From Candidatus Aminicenantota bacterium (GTDB lineage: Bacteria; Acidobacteriota; Aminicenantia; Aminicenantales; UBA4085), in contig PLMN01000022.1 of NCBI GenBank assembly GCA_003141555.1, forward strand, positions 53,215 to 96,540: a stretch of 43,326 bases of DNA, read 5' to 3'. Positions 7,890 to 17,300 of this stretch are shown here, piece by piece. A program made the translations under genes and the position numbers. The number at the start of each line of letters is the position of its first letter. The stretch's first letter is position 1. The notes under the pieces are model-generated. The model was not told where the DNA came from and made no database searches. It worked only from the letters and a program-made list of their open reading frames with translations.

Positions 7890-8948
7890 ATGAAACGCCG
7901 CATCACGACTCTCCTCGCCCTGGTCCTCATCGTCCTCGCCGCCGTCGCCTTCGCCGGGAACGCGACGAGGGTCAAGGTCAAGGTCCAGCTGGCCAACGTC
8001 CGCAAATCGGCCGAAATGACCGCGCCGGTCCTCATCCAGGTCCCGCAGGGGACAATCCTCGACGTGGTCGAGAAGATCGGAGATTGGTATAAAGTTACGC
8101 TATCCCTCGGCGCGGCTCCGGGCACGGGATTCATCCACAGCTCGGTCGTGGACGAAACGGCAGAGGCCGCGGCGCCCGCGCCGATTGCGGCCCCGGCTGC
8201 CGCGCCCCAGGCCGCCCGTCCGGCGCCCGCCCGCGTGCCGGAGCGCGCGCCCGCCTACGCTCCGCGGGAAGAGACATCGGCGAAGAAGATCTTCATCATG
8301 GTCGGGTATCAGGTCGGATTCCAGAAGGACTCGTCCACCCTGGACTACACGGAGACGATCTACCAGGAAGCCGCATCCTACAGCCTGGCTTACAACGTCG
8401 CCAAGGGCAACACGATCGACGCGGCCGTCGGATACTACGTCGGCCCATCGTGGGGCGTCAAGGTCGGGGCGAGCCTGACCTCCCGGGACGTCGCGGATAC
8501 CACCTCGTTCTCCATTCCCCATCCCCTCTGGATGAACACGCCCCGCACCGGTTCCCTCGCCGGCGCCGGGATGGCCGTCAAGGAGACCGATCTTTATCTC
8601 GACCTGTTCTATACGTTCAACCTCGGGCCGGTCACGGCGGACCTGTATGGAGGCCCGTGCTATGTCCTCTCGACGGGGACGATCGCCTCGGCGATCACGG
8701 TCACCGAATCGGCCTATCCCTATTCGACCGTCTCGGTCTCGCAGGCCTCCGCGGATTTCAAAAGCAACAAGTTCGGCTTCAACGCGGGATTGAGCCTGGG
8801 CTTCCAGCTTGGGTCGGGCTTCGGCCTGTACCTCGATGCCCGCTATCTCGCGGCTACGGGGACGTATGCCACGGGCGGGAGCATCCCTGACCTGTCGGTG
8901 ACCCTCGGCGGGTTCCGGGCGGGCGGCGGCCTCAAAGTGATGTTTTAA
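7890..8948 (+). CDS. SH3b-domain protein with predicted outer-membrane barrel
   Basis: A 352-aa exported protein. Residues 1-23 are a signal peptide (LLALVLIVLAAVAFAG). About 28-85 is a bacterial SH3 domain (VQLANVRKSAEM, then IGDWYKVTL), a fold often binding cell-wall peptides. An Ala/Pro-rich linker (about 90-128) leads to a C-terminal domain of alternating beta-strands with many Gly and aromatic residues (GYYVGPSWGVKVGASL, GFNAGLSLGFQLGSGF), like small outer-membrane barrels; the last residue is Phe. This suggests a barrel with a periplasmic wall-contacting arm. The protease gene lies 10 bp upstream. Exact function is unknown. Confidence 0.7.
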   Translation: MKRRITTLLALVLIVLAAVAFAGNATRVKVKVQLANVRKSAEMTAPVLIQVPQGTILDVVEKIGDWYKVTLSLGAAPGTGFIHSSVVDETAEAAAPAPIAAPAAAPQAARPAPARVPERAPAYAPREETSAKKIFIMVGYQVGFQKDSSTLDYTETIYQEAASYSLAYNVAKGNTIDAAVGYYVGPSWGVKVGASLTSRDVADTTSFSIPHPLWMNTPRTGSLAGAGMAVKETDLYLDLFYTFNLGPVTADLYGGPCYVLSTGTIASAITVTESAYPYSTVSVSQASADFKSNKFGFNAGLSLGFQLGSGFGLYLDARYLAATGTYATGGSIPDLSVTLGGFRAGGGLKVMF

Positions 8949-8958
8949 AACGCGGGAA

Positions 8959-9000
8959 CGGCGGGCGCTCACCCGGCCGCGGCCGGATGAGCGCCCGCCG
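8959..9000. terminator. Bidirectional hairpin between convergent genes
   Basis: A perfect 13-bp inverted repeat: CGGCGGGCGCTCA (8959-8971) and TGAGCGCCCGCCG (8988-9000), with a loop that is itself GC-palindromic. It lies directly between the barrel gene stop (8948) and the convergent NYN gene stop (9007). There is no T-run, so it may act as a transcript-end stabiliser or a Rho-aided terminator. Confidence 0.6.
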
Positions 9001-9006
9001 GCCGCC

Positions 9007-9828
9007 TCAGGCCTCGGCCTTTTCCTCTTTCATCCTCACGAAGACGTCGGTCCGCCCTTCGAGCTCCTGATAGCGGGTCTCGAACAGGTCGGAGTACGAC
9101 CGGATGAGCTGCGAGAGCTGGCGGAAGCCGAACGTGCGCGAGTCGAAGCCCGGGTCGAGCTGGCGGAGGTAGCCGCCGATCATACCCAGCTCCGCCCAGC
9201 CGTCCTCGCCTATGGCCATGTCGAAGGCCGCCTTGAGAAGGGGGATGGGGTCGTATTTGCGGGGCGCCTCCGTCTTGTCCTCGCGCTCGTCGGCGTGTTC
9301 CTCCCGGGGCTCGCGCGCTTCGGCCTTGCGGGCCTCCCTTTTTCGGGGGGGCGCGGACTGGGACGACCGGCCTTTGGGGGCGAGGTTCTCGGTGTAGATA
9401 AACAGGTGGCAGGCATTGACGAACGACTTGGGCGTCGTCCGCTTGCCGACGCCCATGACGAAGAAGCCCATCTCCCGGATCCTCGTGGCGAGGCGGGTGT
9501 AGTCGCTGTCGCTCGAGACGAGGCAGAACCCGTCGACGAGATGGTTGTAGAGGATGTCCATGGTGTCGATGATCATGGCGCTATCCGTGGCGTTCTTGCC
9601 CACGGTGTAGCGGAACTGCTGGATCGGCTGGATGGCGTTGTCGTGGAGGGTGTGCTTCCAGCCGGACATGCTGACCGTCGTCCAGTCGCCGTAGATCCGG
9701 CGGATGGTGACCAGGCCATACTTGCCCGCCTCGGCCATGATCTTGTCGATCAGGGCCGGCTGGGCGTTGTCCCCGTCGATGAGCAGGGCGATCTTCTTCC
9801 GTTTGTCGTCGAGAAAAGGCTCGTTCAT
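9007..9828 (-). CDS. NYN-domain (PIN-like) nuclease with C-terminal LOTUS/OST-HTH domain
   Basis: A 273-aa cytoplasmic protein. The N-terminal NYN domain (about residues 12-150, limkain-type) shows ALLIDGDNAQ with Asp18 and Asp20, IYGDWT, NATDSAMIIDTMDIL and VSSDSDYTRLATRI, the acidic residues expected to bind metal in an RNase active site. A charged, probably disordered linker (about 155-195) follows. The C-terminal part (about 198-265, PLLKAAFDMAIGEDGWAEL) fits an OST-HTH/LOTUS RNA-binding fold. The combination points to RNA cleavage or RNA handling; the target is unknown. GAGGAGC precedes the ATG. It follows the GH27 gene by 34 bp on the same strand. Confidence 0.85.
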   Translation of the reverse strand: MNEPFLDDKRKKIALLIDGDNAQPALIDKIMAEAGKYGLVTIRRIYGDWTTVSMSGWKHTLHDNAIQPIQQFRYTVGKNATDSAMIIDTMDILYNHLVDGFCLVSSDSDYTRLATRIREMGFFVMGVGKRTTPKSFVNACHLFIYTENLAPKGRSSQSAPPRKREARKAEAREPREEHADEREDKTEAPRKYDPIPLLKAAFDMAIGEDGWAELGMIGGYLRQLDPGFDSRTFGFRQLSQLIRSYSDLFETRYQELEGRTDVFVRMKEEKAEA

Positions 9829-9862
9829 GTTCGCTCCTCAGCGGGCCCGGGCCGGCGCTCGA

Positions 9863-11059
9863 TCACGGGGTAACCCGGATCATCGCCACGCCGTGCGCCG
9901 GAACGGCCGCCGCGTAGGTCGTCTTGAATATTCCCATGTCCTTGTGCTTCCAGAGGTCGCGGACCTTGGCCGGGAGGCCGGCCGGGTAGCCGATGTCGGT
10001 CCAGGACGCGGTGATCTTCGCCTCGGCCGCGCTCCGGTTGAGGAGAATGACCGCCCGGCTCCCGTCGGCCATCTCCTTGGCCCAGACCTCGAGGTCTCCG
10101 TCGTCCCGCACCTTCCGACCCTGGCGGCCGAGCCCGTCCTGGTCGACCAGGAGGACCTCGGTGTTGGTCAGGATCCGGGCGATGTCGGGCGTCATCGAGC
10201 GGAGGTCGTTGCCGGCCATCAGCGGCGCGGCCAGCAGGCACCACAGGCTGAAGTGGGCCTCGTATTCGGCCGTCGTCATTCCGCCGTTGCCGACCTCGAG
10301 CATGTCGGGATCGTTCCAGTGGCCGGGTCCGGCGGCGGACTCGAGCCCGACCTGGAGGTCAAGGATGTCGACGACGCCGAGGTCCTGCCGCTTGTCCTTG
10401 GACTGCCAGATGTCCGAGATGTCGCCGGTCGTACGCCAGAGGTTGCCGATGGCCGGGGCCCAGGTCCAGGGCTTGGTGCTGCCCCATTCGCAGATGCTGA
10501 AGACGATCGGCCGACCGCAAGCGGCCAGGGCGTCGCGCATCCGGGAATAGGCCGCCTCGGAATTCTGCTTGCCGCTGTTGCACCAGTCGTACTTGAGGTA
10601 ATCCACACCCCAGGCGGCGTACTGGCGGGCGTCCTGGAACTCGTAGCCCCAGCTGCCGGGCCGGCCCTGGCAGGTCTTGGCCCCGCCGTCGGAGTAGATG
10701 CCGAACTTCAGGCCCTTGGAATGGACGTAGTCGGCCACGGCCTGGATGCCGTGGGGGAAGGCCTTGGCGTCGGGGATGATGTTCCCCTGCGCGTCGCGGT
10801 CGACCTGCCAGCAGTCATCGATGACGACGTACTGGTAGCCGGCGTCGCGCATGCCGCTCGCGACCATGGCCTCGGCGATCTGCTCGACGATGGTCTCGCC
10901 GATCTTGCAGCCGAACTTGTTCCAGCTGTTCCAGCCCATGGGCGGGGTGAGGGCCAGGCCGTTGTTCAGGGCGCGGCCGGGGGTCGGGCCGAACCAGAGG
11001 ACGATCGCCGCCGCCGCGACGGCCAGAAGAACGGTTTTCACCGGAATGAGACGTTTCAT
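9863..11059 (-). CDS. GH27 alpha-galactosidase, exported
   Basis: Removes terminal alpha-galactose (possibly alpha-N-acetylgalactosamine) from oligo- or polysaccharides. It has an N-terminal hydrophobic leader (about residues 8-24) for export or anchoring. The GH27 signature PPMGWNSWN (39-47) and DDCW (81-84) are present. The nucleophile is Asp158 in YLKYDWCN and the acid/base is Asp213 in RTTGDI. At 398 aa it is a typical minimal enzyme with a TIM barrel and short beta-domain. A strong ribosome-binding site, GGAGGAGCG, precedes the ATG. A TATAAT lies 35 bp upstream. Other sugar-related enzymes are found at 20153-23318. Confidence 0.93.
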   Translation of the reverse strand: MKRLIPVKTVLLAVAAAAIVLWFGPTPGRALNNGLALTPPMGWNSWNKFGCKIGETIVEQIAEAMVASGMRDAGYQYVVIDDCWQVDRDAQGNIIPDAKAFPHGIQAVADYVHSKGLKFGIYSDGGAKTCQGRPGSWGYEFQDARQYAAWGVDYLKYDWCNSGKQNSEAAYSRMRDALAACGRPIVFSICEWGSTKPWTWAPAIGNLWRTTGDISDIWQSKDKRQDLGVVDILDLQVGLESAAGPGHWNDPDMLEVGNGGMTTAEYEAHFSLWCLLAAPLMAGNDLRSMTPDIARILTNTEVLLVDQDGLGRQGRKVRDDGDLEVWAKEMADGSRAVILLNRSAAEAKITASWTDIGYPAGLPAKVRDLWKHKDMGIFKTTYAAAVPAHGVAMIRVTP

Positions 11060-11093
11060 CGCTCCTCCTCTCCGGGGATCATTCGATGGGAAT

Positions 11094-11099
11094 ATTATA
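11094..11099 (-). promoter_or_regulatory. Perfect -10 hexamer upstream of the alpha-galactosidase gene
   Basis: TATAAT on the minus strand, 34 bp before the ATG at 11059, inside an AT-rich patch of an otherwise GC-rich region. No convincing -35 is found 16-18 bp upstream. Confidence 0.45.
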
Positions 11100-11127
11100 A
11101 TACGAGGGGAGGTCGTTTGTCTCGTTG

Positions 11128-11145
11128 TCCCGCCCGGCGGCGGGA
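11128..11145 (-). terminator. Weak hairpin just after argH
   Basis: TCCCGCC (11128-11134) and GGCGGGA (11139-11145) form a 7-bp stem with a 4-nt loop immediately after the argH stop codon. There is no T-run, so its activity as a terminator is doubtful. Confidence 0.35.
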
Positions 11146-11147
11146 TT

Positions 11148-12518
11148 TCAACTCTTGCACAGGGCCTTCGCCCGGCGGATCTGGTCCTTCACCCGGGCGG
11201 GATGAGTGGACCCGGCGCCTTTCTTGCGGCGGACCGAGCGGCCGGGATCGAACACCCGGCCGACGTCGTCGCCGAAAAGAGGATGGGCCGCCTGGAGCTC
11301 CCGCGTCGTCAGGGCGGTCAAGGGGCGGCCCGCTTTCTCTGCGGCGCGGACGAGAGCCCCGACCGCCCCATGGGCCTCGCGGAAGGGGACGCCCTTGGCG
11401 GTCAGGTAATCGGCGAGGTCGGTCGCATAGAGGAGCGGCTCGGCTCGCCGGGCGATCGCCTTGCGGTCGGGCCGGATGTTCCTCAAGGCGATCTCGAAGG
11501 CGTCCAGAGTCCGGCGCGCGTCCTCGAGGCCGAGGCGGAGGGGGGCCTTGTCGTCCTGAAGGTCTTTGTTGTAGGTCGAGGGAAGCCCCTTGACCGTGAC
11601 GAACAGCCGGCTGAAGTGCCCGAACAGCCGGCCGGCGCCGGCCCGGACGAGCTCAAAGATATCCGGGTTCTTCTTCTGGGGCATGAGGCTGCTCGACGTG
11701 GCGATCGCGTCGTCGAGCAGGAGGAAGCCGAATTCCCGGCTGGCGAAGACGACGAAATCCTCGGCGGCCCGGGCCAGGTCGAGGAGGAGGAGGGCCAGGG
11801 CAGACAGTGTCTCGAGGATGAAGCTCCGGTCCGCGACCGCGTCCAGGGAATTCTCCGACAGGGCGGCGAAGACGAGGGCGCGGGCCAGGAACGCCCGGTC
11901 GACGGGCGCGGTCGTGCCGGCCAACGCGCCCGAGCCGAGCGGCAGGACGTCGATCCGGACGAGGGCGTCCTTGAGCCTCGATTTGGCCCGCTCGAGCGGC
12001 CAGAAATGGGACATGATCGCGTGGGAGAAGAGGACGTATTGGGCCTGTTGGAGATGGGTGTAGCCGGGCAAGATGACGTCGGGATACCGCTCGGCGAGGG
12101 CGACGAGCGCCCGCTGGCAGGCGCGGAGGCCGTCGAGGATCCCCGGGATCGCGTCTTTCAGGAAAAGCCGTTCGTCGGTCGCGACCTGTTCGTTCCGGCT
12201 CCGCCCGGTATGGAGCTTCTTCCCCGCCTCGCCGATCTCGTCGACGAGCAGGAGCTCGACCGCGGAATGGATGTCCTCGTAGGCGCCGAGGTCCTCGCCG
12301 GCGGCGATCCGCCGCTTCACCTTCGACAGGCCGGCGGCGATGCGGGCCGCCTCCCGGGCCGTCAGGACGCCCCCTCGGCGCAGGGCGGCGGCGTAGGCCT
12401 TGGAGGCCGCGATCTCGGCGCCGGCCAGGAAGGCGTCCTCGCCGATGGAGGCGTTGAAGGCCTCGAGCCGGGGATCTTCGCGCCGGCCCGCGAAGCGGCG
12501 GCCCCAGACGCTCTTCAT
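11148..12518 (-). CDS. argH: Argininosuccinate lyase
   Basis: Catalyses the last step of arginine synthesis, argininosuccinate to arginine and fumarate. The N-terminus [12 protein letters not shown] and [12 protein letters not shown] are typical, and the fumarase/aspartase signature reads [12 protein letters not shown], with the catalytic serine loop. At 456 aa it is full length. The C-terminus is Arg/Lys-rich. Its ATG overlaps the argG stop by 4 nt (ATGA), so translation is coupled to argG, which makes its substrate. It is probably under ArgR control from the promoter upstream of argR. Confidence 0.96.
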   Translation of the reverse strand: MKSVWGRRFAGRREDPRLEAFNASIGEDAFLAGAEIAASKAYAAALRRGGVLTAREAARIAAGLSKVKRRIAAGEDLGAYEDIHSAVELLLVDEIGEAGKKLHTGRSRNEQVATDERLFLKDAIPGILDGLRACQRALVALAERYPDVILPGYTHLQQAQYVLFSHAIMSHFWPLERAKSRLKDALVRIDVLPLGSGALAGTTAPVDRAFLARALVFAALSENSLDAVADRSFILETLSALALLLLDLARAAEDFVVFASREFGFLLLDDAIATSSSLMPQKKNPDIFELVRAGAGRLFGHFSRLFVTVKGLPSTYNKDLQDDKAPLRLGLEDARRTLDAFEIALRNIRPDRKAIARRAEPLLYATDLADYLTAKGVPFREAHGAVGALVRAAEKAGRPLTALTTRELQAAHPLFGDDVGRVFDPGRSVRRKKGAGSTHPARVKDQIRRAKALCKS

Positions 12519-13771
12519 CGGCCGTTCCTCATGAAGTCCGTGACTCCCTTGCCCTGCTTGGTCATGATCGCGTTGTGGGCCTCGAGGCGCAGGGCGTGGA
12601 TGTTGATGAATCCGACGGAATCCTGCTGGTTGAAGCCGCCCTCGATGTCCATGCTCGACAGCTCCTTGTCGTAGAGCGAGCTGTGCGACTCCCGGCCGCG
12701 GACCGTGACGTTGCCCTTGTAGATCGAGAGATGGACGATGCCGTCGATGACCTCCTGGCTCTTGTCGATCGCGGCCATGAGGAAGTCCATCTCGGGCGAG
12801 AACCAGAAGCCGTTGTAGACGATCTCGGCGAACTTCGGGGCGAGCATGTCCCGGAGGCGCATGACCTCCCGGTCCATGGCGATGCCCTCGATATCCATGT
12901 GGGCCGCCCGGAGGATGGTCATGCCCGGCGTCTCGTAGACGCCCCGGCTCTTGATCCCGACGAAGCGGTTCTCGACCATGTCCACCCGGCCGACGCCGTT
13001 CTCGGCCCCGACCTTGTTCATGTGGAGGAAGAGGCGGAGCGGGTCGCTCTCGTCGACGCCGTTCGTTTCGTCGACCACCCGGACGGGGATCCCGTCCTTG
13101 AAGTGGAGGCTGAGCCGGGTCTCGCGGTCGGGCGCGTCCTGCGGGCTCCGCGTCAGGGAGAAGACGTGCTCCTCGGGCGCGGTCCGCGGATCCTCGAGGA
13201 TCCCCGACTCGTGGCTGATGTGGATCAGGTTGCCGTCCTCGCTATAGGGCCGGTCGGCCGAGGCCTTGACCTCGATCCCGTGGCGGTTCGCGTAGGCGAT
13301 CATGTCCGAGCGGCCCTGGAACTCGGCCAGGAAGGCGGCGTCCTTCCAGGGCGAGATGACCTTGATCGTCGGGTCGAGGGCATGGTAGGTCAGCTCGAAC
13401 CGGACCTGGTCGTTGCCCTTGCCCGTGGCGCCGTGGGCCACCAGGCGCGCGCCTTCGCGGTGGGCGATCTCGACCTGGCGCTTGGCGATCAGCGGCCGGG
13501 CGAGGGCCGTGCCGAGCATGTAGCGGCCCTCGTAGACGGCGTTGGCCTTGATGGCCGGGAAGACGTAGTCCGTGACGAGCTCGCGCTTCAGGTCCTCGAC
13601 GAACGCCTTGGAGGCGCCCGTTTTCAGGGCCTTGGCCCGGGCGGCTTCGAGGTCTTCGTCCTGGCCGACGTCGGCCACGTAGGCGATGACGTCGTGGCCG
13701 CGGGCGACGAGCCAATGGAGGATGATGGAGGTGTCGAGCCCTCCGGAATAGGCGAGAATGATTTTGTCCAT
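12515..13771 (-). CDS. argG: Argininosuccinate synthase
   Basis: Joins citrulline and aspartate with ATP to give argininosuccinate. The N-type ATP-pyrophosphatase P-loop AYSGGLDTS (about residues 7-15) begins the protein. Typical blocks include [13 protein letters not shown] and [10 protein letters not shown]. Length 418 aa is within the usual range. AAGGAG sits before the ATG. It lies 50 bp downstream of argR with no ARG-box-like AT-rich site in that gap, so it is most simply read as the second gene of an argR-argG-argH operon. No other arginine genes are in the window. Confidence 0.97.
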   Translation of the reverse strand: MDKIILAYSGGLDTSIILHWLVARGHDVIAYVADVGQDEDLEAARAKALKTGASKAFVEDLKRELVTDYVFPAIKANAVYEGRYMLGTALARPLIAKRQVEIAHREGARLVAHGATGKGNDQVRFELTYHALDPTIKVISPWKDAAFLAEFQGRSDMIAYANRHGIEVKASADRPYSEDGNLIHISHESGILEDPRTAPEEHVFSLTRSPQDAPDRETRLSLHFKDGIPVRVVDETNGVDESDPLRLFLHMNKVGAENGVGRVDMVENRFVGIKSRGVYETPGMTILRAAHMDIEGIAMDREVMRLRDMLAPKFAEIVYNGFWFSPEMDFLMAAIDKSQEVIDGIVHLSIYKGNVTVRGRESHSSLYDKELSSMDIEGGFNQQDSVGFINIHALRLEAHNAIMTKQGKGVTDFMRNGR

Positions 13772-13821
13772 GGTGTCTCCTTAGGCGGTGCGGGGATGCG
13801 GTTGGGGGGCCGGGTCCGTCC

Positions 13822-14286
13822 TCAGCCCAGAAGCGCCTGAAAATCGCGGACTACCGCCTTGCGGTGTTCGCGGGAATCGACGACGACTAGGATCGTGTCG
13901 TCGCCGGCCACCGTGCCCAGAATCTCCCGGCGGCGGAGGGCGTCGATGAGGCTGGCGACGCCGTTGGCGTTCCCGGGCGAGGTCTTGACGAGCACCAGGT
14001 TTTCCGTGCCGCGGACCTCGGTCACGAAGTTCTGGAACAGGACCTTGAGCTTGGGCCGGATCGATTCCTCCGGGGTCTTCTCGTAGAAGTCATAGCGGTA
14101 GGCGCCCGAATCGAGCCGGACCTTGACGTAGCCCATGTCCTGGAGGTCGCGCGAGATGGTGGCCTGGGTGGTGTCGATGCCCCGGCGGGCGAGCTCGGTC
14201 TGGAGATGGTGCTGATCGCCGATCCCCTGCCTGGCCACGATGTCCCGGAGGACCTGCCGCCGCTTTTCTTTTGTATAATTATTCAT
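13822..14286 (-). CDS. argR: Arginine repressor ArgR
   Basis: A 154-aa arginine-responsive DNA-binding regulator. The N-terminal winged-helix domain contains TQATISRDLQDMGYVKV (recognition helix). The C-terminal oligomerisation and arginine-binding domain has GTVAGDDTILVVV with the paired Asp residues that contact arginine. The start at 14286 (MNNYTKEKRRQ) matches family N-termini. An upstream in-frame ATG at 14307 overlaps the predicted -10 region and would lie before the transcript start. The message would then be nearly leaderless. Two ARG boxes cover the promoter and first codons, indicating autoregulation. argG and argH follow on the same strand. Confidence 0.93.
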   Translation of the reverse strand: MNNYTKEKRRQVLRDIVARQGIGDQHHLQTELARRGIDTTQATISRDLQDMGYVKVRLDSGAYRYDFYEKTPEESIRPKLKVLFQNFVTEVRGTENLVLVKTSPGNANGVASLIDALRRREILGTVAGDDTILVVVDSREHRKAVVRDFQALLG

Positions 14287-14308
14287 AACGATTGCATATT
14301 TATGCATA
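14270..14308 (-). promoter_or_regulatory. Tandem ARG boxes (ArgR operator)
   Basis: Two 18-bp boxes on the minus strand, separated by 3 bp. Box 1 (14291-14308) reads TATGCATAAATATGCAAT and matches the Bacillus-type consensus CATGAATAAAAATKCAAK at 15 of 18 positions. Box 2 (14270-14287) reads TATGAATAATTATACAAA, 13 of 18. The 3-bp spacing is the arrangement known from E. coli operators bound by an ArgR hexamer. Box 1 overlaps the predicted -10; box 2 overlaps the argR start codon. Confidence 0.8.
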
Positions 14309-14326
14309 GGTCCCCACTTCTGTCAA
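14298..14326 (-). promoter_or_regulatory. Promoter of argR (and probably argG-argH)
   Basis: On the minus strand, a perfect TTGACA (14321-14326), a 17-bp spacer and ATAAAT (14298-14303). A one-base shift gives CATAAA with a 16-bp spacer. Transcription would start close to 14291, only about five bases before the ATG at 14286. The -10 lies inside ARG box 1, so ArgR binding should block polymerase. Confidence 0.65.
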
Positions 14327-14360
14327 GGAAAATGTTCGGGGCGGGGCGCCGTCGCGTCCG

Positions 14361-17300
14361 TCAGCGGGCGAGGAGGCCGCGGAGCGCGGCCCCGGTGGCC
14401 GAGCCCGGGCAGGCAGCCACGGCGGCCGGCGGGCCGGCGGCCACGAGGGCCCCGCCCGCGTCGCCGCCCCCGGGGCCGAGGTCGATGACCGCGGCCGCCC
14501 GGGCGATGAACCGCGGGTCGTGCTCCACGGCGACGAGGGTGTGGCCGTCCCGGATCAGGCGGGCGAAGATCTCGAGAAGCCGGGCCGTGTCGTCGGCATG
14601 GAGCCCGGACGTCGGCTCGTCGAAGAGGTACAGGACGGGGCCCGGGGCGGGCTTCATCAGCCCGGCCGCGAGCTTGAGGCGCTGGGCTTCGCCTCCCGAG
14701 AGCGTGTCGAGCGGCTGGCCGAGCCGGAGATAGCCGAGGCCGATCTCGTCGAGCGCGGCCAGGGCCCCGGCCAGGGGGCGCGGCTCGGGGAAGAACGAGC
14801 GGGCCTCGGAGGCGGTCAGGTCCAGGACGTCGGCGATCGTCTTGCCCCGGACGGCGACCTCGAGAATCTCGGGCCGGTAGCGCCGGCCGCCGCAGTCCTC
14901 GCACGGCGTCAGGACGTCGGCCAGGAAATCCATGCTGATCCGGGTCAGGCCCGTCCCGCCGCACGTCTCGCACCGGCCCTCCCGGGACAGGTACGAGAAG
15001 TGGGCCCGGCCGAACCCCCGCCGGCGGGCCTCCTCGGCCGCGGCGAAGATCGTCCGGACCGGGTCGAACAACCCGAGATACGTCGCGGGCGTGCTCAGAG
15101 GCCCGCCCCCCGGAGGCGACGGATCGACGGCGATAACGCCCGCGAACCGCTCCAGTCCTTCGATGCCGGCGCAGGACACGGGCTTCCCGGCCCGGGCCGA
15201 GGCGAGCAGGACGTCGAAGACGAGGCTCGATTTGCCGCTTCCCGAAACGCCGGTGACGGCGGTCAAGCCGCCTCCGGGGATGTCGACGTCGATCCCGCGC
15301 AGGTTATGGGCCCGCGCCCCGCGAATGCGGACCCCGGGGCCGGGGCGGACGGGGAGGGGCGGAAGATCGGGCGTCCGATCCGCGAGCAGCCGGCCCGTGG
15401 CCGAGGCGGCCGAGGCGGCGAGGTCCCGGGGCGCGCCTTCGGCGACGATGGCCCCGCCGCCGCGGCCCGCGCCGGGTCCCATGTCGATGACGTGGTCCGC
15501 CGCCGCGATCACGTCAGGGTCGTGCTCGACGGCCACGACGGTGTTCCCGAGCCGGGTCAATTCGCGGAGAAGCCCGACGAGCTTCTCCGTGTCGCGGGGA
15601 TGGAGGCCGGCGGTCGGCTCGTCGAGGCAATAGGTGATGCCGGTCAGCCGGGCGCCGAGCTGGCCGGCCAGCCTGAGCCGCTGGGCTTCCCCGCCCGAGA
15701 GGGTCGAGGAGGGACGGTCGATCGCGAGATAATCCAGGCCCATGTCGCGGACGAGCTCGAGCCGCCTGAGGATCTCGCCGCGCACGGCGTCCAGGACGGA
15801 CCGGACTCTCTCCTCCCCCGGCCCCGCGGCCGCGTCCCTGAAGAAGGGGATGGCCTCGCGCGCGGTGAGGGCGGAGAGCTCGGCGATCGTCCGGCCGAGG
15901 ACGCGCACGGCCAGAGCCGCGGGCTTCAGGCGCCGGCCGCCGCACTCCGGGCACGGGCCCTCGGACATGAGGGCCCGCAGGGCTTCGCCTCGATGATCGG
16001 CGTGCTTGCGCTCGTACTCTTCGTCCACCAGGGCGGCGAACCCCTTCCAGGGGCCGTGAAAGCGATGCTCCCCGGCGCGCTTGCCGCGGCGATAGGACCA
16101 GACGATCTCGTAGGTCCGGCCGCCGCTGCCCCGCATGGCCAGCCGCCTGGCCTTCTCGTCGAGGTCCCGGTACGGCTTCGACAGGTCGAGGCCCGCCGCG
16201 TCGGCGGCCGTCCGGAGGGCGGCCAGAAACTGGCCATGCGGCTCGCCGTAGTAGCGGCCGGTCTTGGTCCCGTCGAGGGCGCCGTCGAACAGGGATTTTC
16301 CCGGGTTGGTCACGAGCTTGTCCGGGTCGCAGGTCGTGAGGACGCCGAGGCCCTTGCAGCGGGGGCAGGCGCCCTGTTCGTGGTTGAACGAGAACAGGCT
16401 GGCCCGGAGCGGCCGTTCCGGCACGCCGGCCGCGGTGGAGCCGGCCCGGGCGAAGAGGAGGCGATAGTAGTCGTAGATCTCGGTCATGGTTCCCACGGTC
16501 GAGCGCGGGTGGTGCCCCGCCGCGGCCCGGCTGACCGCCACGGGCGGGGTCAGGCCGGTCGCCGCGGCGAGATCGGCCCGGCCGCCCTTGGAGATGAGCC
16601 CGCGGACATAGGCCGAAAAGCTCTCGATGAACCGCTGTTGCGCCTCGGCGAAGAGCGTGTCGAAGACCAGCGAGGATTTGCCGCTGCCCGACGGGCCGGT
16701 GACCACGGTCAGGCGCTTGAATGGGATCCGGACGTCGAGATTCCTGAGGTTGTGGGTGGAGACCCCCGCGAGCGCGATCGGCGGCTCTTCGACGGCTCCG
16801 AAGCGGGGACGGCGAGGCGCCTCCGGCGGAACGACCGGGGCGGGGGCCAGGGCCTTGGCCAGGGCGCGGCCGGTGAGCGAGCCTTCGACCGCGGCGACCT
16901 CCTCCGGCGGGCCGCAGGCGACGATCGATCCGCCCCGCTCCCCGCTTCCCGGCCCGAGGTCGATCACCCGATCCGCCGTCTTGATGAAATCCGGATGGTG
17001 CTCGATGGCGATGATCGTGTTTCCCTTGTCGACGAGCGCCTGGAGCGACGAGATCAGCACGCCCACGTCGTGGAGATGGAGGCCCGTCGTCGGCTCCTCG
17101 AGGATGTAGAGCGTCTCGCCGGAGGACGGGCGGGCGAGCTCGGCGGCCAGCCTGATGCGCTGAGCCTCGCCCCCGGACAGGGTCGCCGAGCTCTGTCCGA
17201 GCTTGAGGTAGCCGAGGCCGAGGCGGGCCATCGCCTCGAGGATGCGCTTCAAGGGAGGCAGATCGGCGAAGAAGGCTGCGGCCTCGTCCACGGACATCTC

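Noticed and set aside
14287-14307. argR starting at the upstream ATG (14307)
   Set aside because: That ATG overlaps the predicted -10 and ARG box 1, and the extra residues are not typical of ArgR N-termini.
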